Positions 1-4,926 of a DNA stretch of 5,909 bases are shown here, piece by piece. The DNA lies in the NCBI GenBank assembly GCA_031549455.1, contig JAVBPT010000034.1, positions 1-5,909 on the forward strand, in the 5' to 3' direction. Below the pieces are notes generated by a model, which worked only from the letters and a program-made list of their open reading frames with translations, was not told the origin of the DNA and searched no databases. Position numbers and translations under genes: made by a program. This stretch comes from JAVBPT01 sp031549455 (GTDB lineage: Bacteria; Bacillota; Clostridia; Lachnospirales; JAKSVV01). The first letter of the stretch is position 1. Each line of letters opens with the position of its first letter.

Positions 1-5
1 TTTGG

Positions 6-19
6 ATTTATATATAAAT
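6..19. promoter_or_regulatory. 14-bp perfect AT palindrome upstream of spoVT
   Basis: ATTTATATATAAAT is its own reverse complement and ends about 5 bases before the G-rich ribosome binding site of spoVT (GGGGGGA at 24-30). It could be part of the promoter -10 region or an operator. SpoVT-family regulators bind AT-rich DNA as dimers or tetramers, so self-regulation is conceivable. An all-A/T palindrome can also arise by chance in such an AT-rich leader. The rest of the spoVT promoter lies outside the window. Confidence 0.25.
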
Positions 20-33
20 TACAGGGGGGATAG

Positions 34-585
34 ATGAAAGCAACTGGCATTGTTAGAAGAATAGACGATTTGGGAAGAATCGTCATTCCAAAAGAAATTA
101 GAAGAACGTTAAAAATAAGAGAAGGGGATCCTCTTGAAATATTTATTCAAAAGGACGGAGAAATCATATTTAAAAAGTATTCACCGATCGGAGAAATGGG
201 AAACTTCGTAAAAGAATATGCGGAATCACTAGCACAAACATCTGGTCTTACCGCTTGTATCGTGGATAAAGATCAAGTAATTGCGATTTCTGGCGGGTCC
301 AAAAAAGATTTTTTAAAGAAAGAAATCAGTAGAGATTTAGAAAAAGCAATTGATGAGAGAACGACCGTCATGGCGACTAAAAGCGATTCTCATTATGTGC
401 CATTACTACAAAACGGAGTGGATGATAAGTATTCATCACAACTCATCACACCAATTATCAGTGAGGGCGATGCCATTGGCGCAGTCATCTTCCTATCCAA
501 TGATGCAAAATCAAAGATTGGAGAGGTCGAAGAAAAACTCGCTCAATCTGCTGCCGGATTCTTGGGAAGACAAATGGAACAGTAG
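34..585 (+). CDS. spoVT: Stage V sporulation protein T, AbrB-family transcriptional regulator
   Basis: SpoVT is a DNA-binding regulator of late, forespore-specific genes (the sigma-G regulon in Bacillus). The 183-residue length matches the family (about 178-185). Residues 1-50 are a swapped-hairpin AbrB domain with the hallmark VRRIDDLGRIVIPKEIRR (7-24) and the following GDPLEIF strand. Residues from about 56 to 183 form the GAF-like C-terminal domain characteristic of SpoVT (for example SGLTACIVDKD, then ITPIISEGDAIGAVIF), which is absent from AbrB and Abh and rules those out. The ATG at 34 is preceded by a G-rich Shine-Dalgarno, GGGGGGA, at 24-30. It ends with TAG, and I see no convincing terminator before the hup promoter. 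In Bacillus the gene is sigma-G dependent; its promoter here is mostly outside the window. Its presence implies that the organism forms endospores or descends from a spore former. Confidence 0.96.
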   Translation: MKATGIVRRIDDLGRIVIPKEIRRTLKIREGDPLEIFIQKDGEIIFKKYSPIGEMGNFVKEYAESLAQTSGLTACIVDKDQVIAISGGSKKDFLKKEISRDLEKAIDERTTVMATKSDSHYVPLLQNGVDDKYSSQLITPIISEGDAIGAVIFLSNDAKSKIGEVEEKLAQSAAGFLGRQMEQ

Positions 586-635
586 AAAAATCTAGGTATT
601 CTCTAAAAAAAATCTGATAAAATGCGAAAAACATA

Positions 636-664
636 TTGACAAATGGAATTGTACAAGGTATAAA
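636..664 (+). promoter_or_regulatory. Sigma-A promoter of the HU gene
   Basis: A perfect -35 box TTGACA (636-641) is followed by a 17-nt spacer and the -10 box TATAAA (659-664, one mismatch to TATAAT). The predicted start is near 670-672, giving a 5' UTR of roughly 65-70 nt ahead of the ATG at 738. This near-consensus promoter fits the high expression expected of HU and shows that hup has a transcription start separate from spoVT. Confidence 0.85.
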
Positions 665-671
665 TATAGTT

Positions 672-697
672 AATCAAGCAATTTATTGCTGATTTTT
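672..697 (+). promoter_or_regulatory. Hairpin followed by T-run in the hup 5' UTR
   Basis: AGCAAT (677-682) and ATTGCT (685-690) are perfectly complementary. The stem extends with AATC (672-675) pairing to GATT (691-694) past a single bulged A (676). T residues run through 697. The hairpin is placed immediately after the predicted transcription start. It resembles a weak intrinsic terminator (attenuator) or a 5'-end mRNA-stabilising stem. It is AT-rich, so its stability is uncertain. Confidence 0.4.
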
Positions 698-737
698 AAC
701 AATCTATAGTTTTATTATTTTTTAGAGGAGGATACCC

Positions 738-1019
738 ATGAACAAAATGGAACTTGTTTCAGCATTAGCTGAAAAGACAGGTACTACAAAAAGAGCTAGT
801 GAAGAATCACTAAGAGCATTCCAAGAAATCGTTCAAAAAGAATTATCAAAAGGCGGAAAAATTCAATTAGTTGGATTTGGAACTTTTGAAACTTCAAAGA
901 GAAAAGCTAGAACTGGAGTGAATCCAAAAACTAGACAAAAAATCACAATCCCTGCTACGATTGTACCAAGATTCAAAGCAGGAAAAGCTCTTAAAGATGG
1001 CGTAAACAAAAGAAAATAG
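738..1019 (+). CDS. hup: HU-family nucleoid-associated DNA-binding protein
   Basis: HU is a small basic dimeric protein that bends and compacts chromosomal DNA. The 93-residue length is typical (90-95). The N-terminal helices (1-40) are followed by the signature GFGTFE (46-51). The beta-arm from about 53 to 75 carries the GVNPKT motif with the intercalating proline at position 63, and the chain closes with PRFKAGKALKDGVN. The arm position next to the NP motif is Val61, where Arg is common. The strong SD GAGGAGG (725-731) lies 6 nt before the ATG. The gene appears monocistronic: a near-consensus promoter stands upstream and an intrinsic terminator starts 11 nt after the stop. IHF is an alternative family, but the length, the lack of a second subunit gene and the Gram-positive setting favour HU. 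Confidence 0.96.
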   Translation: MNKMELVSALAEKTGTTKRASEESLRAFQEIVQKELSKGGKIQLVGFGTFETSKRKARTGVNPKTRQKITIPATIVPRFKAGKALKDGVNKRK

Positions 1020-1030
1020 TGGGAACGTAG

Positions 1031-1057
1031 AAAAACTGCATGCGGTGCAGTTTTTTT
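1031..1057 (+). terminator. Intrinsic terminator of hup
   Basis: AAAAACTGCA (1031-1040) pairs with TGCAGTTTTT (1046-1055) around a 5-nt loop TGCGG, and a run of seven T residues occupies 1051-1057. The ACTGCA/TGCAGT core followed by U-tract is a standard Rho-independent terminator. The A-tract on the left arm could allow some activity in the opposite direction, but no minus-strand gene is present to use it. Confidence 0.9.
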
Positions 1058-1103
1058 ATGTGCAAAAATAGATTACAATTTTCTAACAATTTCATCCTTT
1101 TCA

Positions 1104-1132
1104 TTGAAAAAATTGGACCTCCGTATTATAAT
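1104..1132 (+). promoter_or_regulatory. Sigma-A promoter of the VanY-like gene
   Basis: TTGAAA (1104-1109), a 17-nt spacer and a perfect TATAAT (1127-1132) lie just upstream of the carboxypeptidase gene. Predicted initiation is near 1138-1140, leaving a short leader of about 20-25 nt that contains the ribosome binding site. The left arm of the inverted repeat at 1114-1122 lies within the spacer between -35 and -10, so it is not part of a transcript started here. Confidence 0.75.
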
Positions 1133-1161
1133 ATAAAGATTGTCTGCCAAAAGGAGGTCCA
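1114..1161. repeat. 9-bp perfect inverted repeat enclosing the vanY-like -10 box, start site and RBS
   Basis: TGGACCTCC (1114-1122) is the exact reverse complement of GGAGGTCCA (1153-1161), with 30 nt between the arms. The right arm is the Shine-Dalgarno sequence plus the first base of the first ATG of the downstream gene. The left arm lies upstream of the -10 box. In RNA that enters from upstream, such as readthrough of the hup terminator, the arms could pair and hide the RBS. In RNA started at the local promoter the left arm is missing. It could alternatively be an operator for a dimeric repressor. Confidence 0.65.
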
Positions 1162-1898
1162 TGATGATGCGTAAAGTCCCAAAAATGATTTTAATAGAAC
1201 TGATACAGTCTGTATTGATGCTTTCAATTATTATCCTGTTAATAATGCAGCTGGCTAAACCGGCAAATGCGATCACAGTTCATCATAATCTTCCGGTTGA
1301 AGTGGCCAAGGAAGATCTAGAAGAGACCATAAACAAGGGTGAATGGAATCTGATCTTAATTAATAAGGACCATCCTCTTCCAGGAGGATATACAGTAGAA
1401 CTTAAGCAACTTAATAATGGGCATGCGGTGGATATTAGAATTTATGAAGATTTGCAGAACATGATGGATGATGCAAGAAGAGAAGGCCTTTCTCCTATGA
1501 TCTGTTCGTCCTATCGAACAAATGAGAAACAAACCAATTTATATAAGAATGAAATCAGGCAATATCAAAACCAGGGTTTTTCAACTGAGGAGGCGATCCA
1601 TCTTGCCAGTAAGTGGGTGGCTCCTCCAGGAACGAGTGAGCACCAAGCGGGTCTTGCCGTAGATATCGTTTCAATTTATAATGTCAAATTGGATAATTCT
1701 CAGCTTGACACTGCAGAACAAAACTGGTTGATTGAAAACTGTTATCGCTATGGTTTTATCCTGCGTTATCCTGAAGACAAAAAAGAAATCACAGGAATCA
1801 ATTTTGAGCCTTGGCACTATCGATATGTGGGAAAAGAGGCTGCAAAACAGATCAAGGAAATGGGCATTTCTCTGGAAGAATATGTACAAAATTTATAA
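1161..1898 (+). CDS. VanY/DacB-type zinc D-alanyl-D-alanine carboxypeptidase, membrane-anchored
   Basis: Enzymes of this family (peptidase M15B) remove the terminal D-Ala from peptidoglycan stem peptides outside the membrane. Counting from the ATG at 1161 (245 residues), residues 9-30 form a hydrophobic signal/anchor segment after a short basic N-terminus, followed by AKPANA (32-37), a possible signal peptidase site. The catalytic domain shows SSYRT (116-120), the zinc-binding SEHQAGLAVD (159-168; His161, Asp168) and EPWHYRYVG (216-224; catalytic Glu216, zinc ligand His219), so the active site looks complete. The strong SD AAGGAGG (1151-1157) is only 3 nt from the ATG at 1161, so one of the two next in-frame ATGs (1164 or 1167, better spaced) may be the true start; the difference is at most two residues. 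A TTG at 1140 is in frame but lies before the SD. The gene has its own promoter. No vanR/S/H/A/X genes adjoin it, so routine wall maturation is more likely than glycopeptide resistance. Confidence 0.92.
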   Translation: MMMRKVPKMILIELIQSVLMLSIIILLIMQLAKPANAITVHHNLPVEVAKEDLEETINKGEWNLILINKDHPLPGGYTVELKQLNNGHAVDIRIYEDLQNMMDDARREGLSPMICSSYRTNEKQTNLYKNEIRQYQNQGFSTEEAIHLASKWVAPPGTSEHQAGLAVDIVSIYNVKLDNSQLDTAEQNWLIENCYRYGFILRYPEDKKEITGINFEPWHYRYVGKEAAKQIKEMGISLEEYVQNL

Positions 1899-1955
1899 AG
1901 GAAGACGCATTGGAGAGATGTATTTTTTTGTTAAAAGGATAGATTTATTAAAAAA

Positions 1956-1961
1956 TATAAT
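1956..1961 (+). promoter_or_regulatory. Possible -10 box for the deoxyribonucleotidase gene
   Basis: A perfect TATAAT lies 28 nt before the ATG at 1989, and an overlapping TATACT occurs at 1963-1968. No good -35 stands at 16-18 nt: the nearest TTG-containing hexamer, TTGTTA (1928-1933), is 22 nt away. The sequence is very AT-rich, so this may be coincidental, or the gene may be read from the vanY-like promoter 90 nt upstream. Confidence 0.25.
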
Positions 1962-1988
1962 ATATACTAGGGAAAACAAAGGATTATT

Positions 1989-2555
1989 ATGAAACCAATA
2001 TTGATGTGTGACCTAGATGATGTTATTACAAAAGGATGTTTTCTAAAGCTTCTTAATAGATTGTTTCAGACAAATTATGCAGAAGAGGATATATGCACAT
2101 ACCATGTTGAAGATATTCTAGAGGCGCCAGAAGATCGTGTAAAATTCATGAACTATGTAATGGATGTTAACTTTTACAGCCACACAGAGTTGATGGAAGA
2201 TGCAAAAGAAGTATTAGAACGACTTAATCAAAAATATGAACTCTACATCTGCACAATGGCGCTCCTTTCGTGTGGAGTAAAAAGGATAGGGGAACTTCTT
2301 ATGTATAAAAATGAGTTTTTACTAAAGGAGCTTCCGTTTATAAAAGAGGAACAACACATTTATATCGCAAATAAATCTTTGGTAAAAGCCAATATCCGAA
2401 TTGATGATAAGTTGGAAAATCTAGAAGGGGATGGGGAAATAAAATTGTTGTATAGCGCTTACCATAATCGAGAGTACACAGATGTATTCTTAAAGGAAAA
2501 AGGAGTTAGGCGAGTAAGCAGCTGGAAAGAGATTGAAAAAATTCTGTTATCGTGA
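1989..2555 (+). CDS. HAD-superfamily 5'(3')-deoxyribonucleotidase (NT5C-like)
   Basis: This protein probably dephosphorylates (deoxy)nucleoside monophosphates in the cytosol, trimming nucleotide pools. The 188-residue length fits the small NT5C-like family. HAD motif I is CDLDDVIT (residues 7-14), with nucleophile Asp8 and acid/base Asp10. Motif II is probably Thr89 in YICTMA, motif III Lys133, and motif IV IDDK (138-141) with metal-binding Asp139/Asp140. The insertion between motifs I and II (about residues 15-75) matches the helical cap of this family. The ATG at 1989 has the SD AAAGGA (1978-1983) 5 nt upstream. It lies 90 nt after the VanY-like gene. The substrate is inferred from the family; a generic HAD phosphatase is the alternative. 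Confidence 0.8.
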   Translation: MKPILMCDLDDVITKGCFLKLLNRLFQTNYAEEDICTYHVEDILEAPEDRVKFMNYVMDVNFYSHTELMEDAKEVLERLNQKYELYICTMALLSCGVKRIGELLMYKNEFLLKELPFIKEEQHIYIANKSLVKANIRIDDKLENLEGDGEIKLLYSAYHNREYTDVFLKEKGVRRVSSWKEIEKILLS

Positions 2556-2599
2556 GGTCTATAACAATGCAGGTTTAATAAAATATGAAGGGGAGTAAA

Positions 2600-2937
2600 A
2601 TGAATATGGATCTAAAGAGAGTAAAGATTGTTGTTACTGCACCTAGTGAAAATGTAGAAGCAATTCAAATGGCACTAGGTAATCTGGGTGTGGCATAATC
2701 GGAAACTATTCATATTGCAGCACTTCCACAAGATGTGTTGGTCGATTTAGGGCATCTGAAAAAGCCAACCCAGCCATTGGCCAAAAAAACAGATTGGAAA
2801 TTGTGAACGAAGAGAAAATAGAGATTTCTTGCGATCTTAGTATGGCCAAAAAGGCGATAGGAAAAATAAGGGAAAATCATCCCTATGAAGAACTTGCAAT
2901 CGATATTATTCTGCTTATCGATGAGGCTGATTTATAA
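2600..2937 (+). pseudogene. Frameshifted small PII-like protein (YqfO C-terminal / COG3323 type)
   Basis: An ATG at 2600 follows a good SD (GGGGAG, 2590-2595). It opens a frame of 32 codons beginning MNMDLKRVKIVVTAP and ending GNLGVA before the TAA at 2696-2698. The family continuation is found in the -1 frame without any stop until TAA at 2935-2937: IIGNYSYCS, then NPAIGQKNRLE, then the hallmark HPYEELAIDII. One extra base around 2692-2695 (for example GTGGC restored to GTGGGC) would give an uninterrupted product of about 112 residues reading LGVGIIGNYSYC, matching the family's conserved glycine and IGNY region. These proteins are PII/CutA-like trimers of unknown specific function, found alone or inserted in NIF3/YqfO proteins. 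The long clean second half indicates a recent mutation, a sequencing error or, less likely, recoding. A usually conserved Pro after HPYEE-AIDII is Leu here. Confidence 0.82.
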
Positions 2938-2975
2938 TATTAGAGAAATATAGAACTGGTCACAGGAGGAAAATA

Positions 2976-3659
2976 ATGAGTAGGATAATTGTAATAACCG
3001 GTGGTAGTGATGGGTTAGGGAGAACTTTAACCGAAAATTTGGCAAAGGATAACAAAGTAATAATAATAGCAACGAATGAAGAAAAATTAAAGGAGGTCGC
3101 AAAGGCAAATAATTGCGACTACTTTGTTTGTGATGTTTCTAACTACTACGAAGTGGATGAGGTTGTAAATGACATTTTAAGTACTTACAACAAAATAGAT
3201 GTTTTAATAAACAATGCGGGATTATGGATTCAGGAAGAATTGGATCAGAATGATCCTGATAGAATAGAAGAAGTGATAAAAGTGAACTTATTGGGCGTCA
3301 TTAATGTTTCTAAAGCAGTTATTCCTGCAATGAAAGAGAACAACGAAGGATTGATTATAAATGTAAATTCACAAGCGGGTATAAACTATAAAGAAGAAAG
3401 AACGGTTTATAATGCTAGTAAATGGGGAGTAACTGGCTTTAGCAAGTCCCTGCAACCGGAACTTGCTAAATATGGTATCCGTGTAACAGACCTGATGCCA
3501 GGCATGATGAAAACGGATATGTTTAAAAAAATGAACATAGAGAAAAATATGTCAAAGGGGCTTGATACACTAGAAGTTGCAAGACTTATCAGGTTTATCG
3601 TTGAAACACCAAAGGATGTGATGATTCCAGAGGTAGGCATTAAGAACATAAATAATTAA
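2976..3659 (+). CDS. Short-chain dehydrogenase/reductase (SDR) family oxidoreductase
   Basis: This is a classical NAD(P)-dependent SDR with a single Rossmann domain of 227 residues, at the short end of the usual 230-260. The cofactor-binding TGGSDGLG is at 8-15, CDVS at 52-55 (the Asp that contacts adenine), and NNAG at 79-82. The catalytic tetrad is Asn104 (VNLLG), Ser132 (NSQAG), Tyr145 and Lys149 (YNASK). The PGMMKTDM loop (175-182) is the usual nicotinamide-binding segment. The set is complete, so the enzyme should be active; the substrate cannot be inferred. Thr33 and Asn34 after the second strand, with no acidic residue there, do not settle NADH versus NADPH. The SD AGGAGG (2964-2969) lies 6 nt before the ATG. 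It starts 38 nt after the broken PII-like gene and ends 37 nt before tcdA, so co-transcription on either side is possible. No clear promoter was seen directly upstream. Confidence 0.92.
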   Translation: MSRIIVITGGSDGLGRTLTENLAKDNKVIIIATNEEKLKEVAKANNCDYFVCDVSNYYEVDEVVNDILSTYNKIDVLINNAGLWIQEELDQNDPDRIEEVIKVNLLGVINVSKAVIPAMKENNEGLIINVNSQAGINYKEERTVYNASKWGVTGFSKSLQPELAKYGIRVTDLMPGMMKTDMFKKMNIEKNMSKGLDTLEVARLIRFIVETPKDVMIPEVGIKNINN

Positions 3660-3696
3660 AAATGGACAATATTTTCGATTCTGAAGGGGATTCGTT

Positions 3697-4404
3697 ATGT
3701 ATAATGATCGCACCAAATTGTTAATAGGAGAGGAAGGGACTAGAAGGTTAGAAAGCGCTAAGGTAGCCATCTTCGGTGTTGGAGGAGTTGGTAGTTTTAC
3801 CGCGGAGGCCCTTGCGCGTGCAGGAGTTGGGGAATTTATTCTAGTGGATAAAGACCTGGTCGAAGAAACCAATCTAAATAGGCAAATTCACGCAACAAGG
3901 GAGACCATTGGTCTCTCCAAGGTAGAAGTGATGGCTAAGCGCATCCGTTCGATTCGTCCAGAGTGTGTAATTAAAATGTATCAGACCTTTTATCTACCCG
4001 GAATGGAGAGCTCCTTTTTTAGAGATGCGGATATCATTGTGGATGCAATTGACAACATCAGTGCCAAAATCGAACTGGTTATAAAAGCAAATGAATATGG
4101 AATCCCAATTGTTTCATCGATGGGAACAGCCAACAAAATGGATCCATTTTCTTTTAAAGTCGATGATATCTATCAAACAAGTATTTGTCCAGTCGCGAAA
4201 GTAATGCGAAAAGAATTGAGAAAAAAAGGCGTGGAAGCTTTGAGGGTAATTTACTCTACGGAAATGCCTAAAGAAATGGAACAGGAAGAGGGTACGGAAA
4301 GAAGGGTGCTTGGCACCATCTCTTATATGCCGGCAATCTGTGGGCTGCTTCTGGCAAGCGAAGTGATAAAGAAATTATTGGAGGGCGAAAAAGAAAATGG
4401 GTGA
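3697..4404 (+). CDS. tcdA: tRNA threonylcarbamoyladenosine dehydratase (TcdA/CsdL, E1-like ThiF family)
   Basis: TcdA uses ATP to cyclise the t6A37 side chain of ANN-decoding tRNAs to ct6A, improving decoding. The 235 residues form one E1-like adenylation domain. They include the nucleotide-binding GVGGVGS (27-33), Asp51, the NLNRQ motif (59-63) with its Arg finger, Lys75 (GLSK), DAIDN (116-120) and the TcdA-typical SSMGTANKMDP (140-150). Asp117-type and Arg residues needed for adenylation look intact. The SSMGTANKMDP and ICPVAKVMRKELRK stretches, with no thiocarboxylate-acceptor cysteine site like that of ThiF or MoeB, separate it from those sulfur-transfer enzymes. Escherichia coli TcdA works with the CsdA/CsdE sulfur relay; no such partner is in this window. 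The SD GAAGGGGA (3683-3690) lies 6 nt before the ATG. Its last 8 nt overlap the DUF402 gene. Confidence 0.93.
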   Translation: MYNDRTKLLIGEEGTRRLESAKVAIFGVGGVGSFTAEALARAGVGEFILVDKDLVEETNLNRQIHATRETIGLSKVEVMAKRIRSIRPECVIKMYQTFYLPGMESSFFRDADIIVDAIDNISAKIELVIKANEYGIPIVSSMGTANKMDPFSFKVDDIYQTSICPVAKVMRKELRKKGVEALRVIYSTEMPKEMEQEEGTERRVLGTISYMPAICGLLLASEVIKKLLEGEKENG

Positions 4405-4861
4405 ATATACTTTAATTCGTAAACGATACATACCGAATGAGGAAAAAGATATCTCAAATGACGAGCTACTTTATGAGAGCGATGAACTCCTTGTGACCAA
4501 ATGGCTTCCAATTCATCCTCGGACAGATATGAGTGGCGGGATCTCTTACTGGTTTTTAACTAAAGGAGTTAAGGTGAGTAAAATCTTTGATTCAAACAAC
4601 CAATTCAAACACTTTTATTGTGATATTGTTCAGTATGAGATAGATCAAACGAAAAGATATTATAAGAGCATTGATCTCTTGCTTGATGTGATTGTGCAGC
4701 CTGATTTAGTGCACTATGAAATATTGGATGAGGATGAGCTGGAGGATGCTTTTCAAAAAAAGATCATCTCGCTTTCTGAAAAAAATTTGGCAACCCAGAT
4801 TTTGAATCAATTTTTGGAAGAGATGAAACAAAACATCTTTCCATTTCAATTATTAGATTAA
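4397..4861 (+). CDS. DUF402 domain protein, putative nucleoside di-/triphosphate phosphatase
   Basis: The DUF402 family includes FomD (a nucleotidyl-ester hydrolase of fosfomycin biosynthesis) and Gram-positive nucleoside tri-/diphosphate phosphatases such as NtdP. The 154 residues cover the whole domain: KWLPIHPRTDMSGGISYWFL (35-54), YCDIVQYEID (74-83), and the hallmark SIDLLLDVIVQPD (91-103). This is followed by the acidic ILDEDELEDA (109-118). The clustered acidic residues (Asp76, Asp93, Asp97, Asp103, Asp111-Asp113) are the likely metal ligands. The ATG at 4397 lies inside the end of tcdA (8-nt overlap). A GGAGGG SD (4380-4385) stands 11 nt upstream within the tcdA coding sequence, which suggests translational coupling. 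A clear terminator begins at the stop codon. The exact substrate is unknown; nucleotide hydrolysis is inferred from the family. Confidence 0.85.
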   Translation: MGEYTLIRKRYIPNEEKDISNDELLYESDELLVTKWLPIHPRTDMSGGISYWFLTKGVKVSKIFDSNNQFKHFYCDIVQYEIDQTKRYYKSIDLLLDVIVQPDLVHYEILDEDELEDAFQKKIISLSEKNLATQILNQFLEEMKQNIFPFQLLD

Positions 4862-4884
4862 TACAGAACTTCTGTATTTTTTTT
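4860..4884 (+). terminator. Intrinsic terminator after the DUF402 gene
   Basis: AATACAG (4860-4866) pairs with CTGTATT (4872-4878) around an AACTT loop, followed by an unbroken T-run through 4884. The stem starts within the TAA stop codon of the DUF402 gene. It closes the tcdA-DUF402 transcription unit and separates it from the flavoprotein gene. Confidence 0.88.
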
Positions 4885-4901
4885 GTGTTTTTATGAAATA
4901 A

Positions 4902-4907
4902 TATAAT
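4902..4907 (+). promoter_or_regulatory. Possible -10 box for the flavoprotein gene
   Basis: A perfect TATAAT lies 20 nt before the ATG at 4927, downstream of a strong terminator, so a promoter is needed here. The -35 is poor: TTTTTG-like sequence at 4880-4885 gives a 16-nt spacer, while TTGTGT (4883-4888) gives only 13. The initiation point would leave a leader of roughly 10-15 nt containing the SD AGGAAGG (4915-4921). Confidence 0.35.
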
Positions 4908-4926
4908 AAAAAATAGGAAGGCTGAT

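Noticed and set aside
1140..1160. In-frame TTG at 1140 as the start of the VanY-like protein (7 extra residues)
   Set aside because: The extension is encoded by the Shine-Dalgarno region itself, and the TTG sits at the predicted transcription start with no RBS in front of it. The ATG cluster at 1161-1169 follows a strong AAGGAGG.
1161..1898. VanY-like gene as evidence of a vancomycin resistance cluster
   Set aside because: No vanR, vanS, vanH, ligase or vanX gene adjoins it, and M15B carboxypeptidases are common in Firmicutes without resistance.
1904..1929. Possible terminator between the VanY-like gene and the nucleotidase gene (weak ACGCAT/ATGTAT pairing, then seven T)
   Set aside because: The stem has a mismatch and a G-T pair in only six positions and no GC-rich core, so it is too weak to call.
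1732..1992. Plus-strand open frame of 86 codons overlapping the end of the VanY-like gene
   Set aside because: It is out of frame with a gene that has clear family motifs, has no SD, and encodes no recognisable protein. The same applies to the 350-595 frame inside spoVT.
2533..2565. TTGAAA (2533-2538) and TATAAC (2560-2565) as a promoter for the PII-like gene
   Set aside because: The spacer is 21 nt, outside the working range, and the -35 lies within the end of the nucleotidase coding sequence.
3407..3872. Minus-strand open frames opposite the SDR and tcdA genes (and similar ones at 1073-1276, 1671-1889, 4323-4511, 4764-5024)
   Set aside because: All lie antisense to convincing plus-strand genes or control regions, have low-complexity or unrecognisable products, and lack RBS signals.
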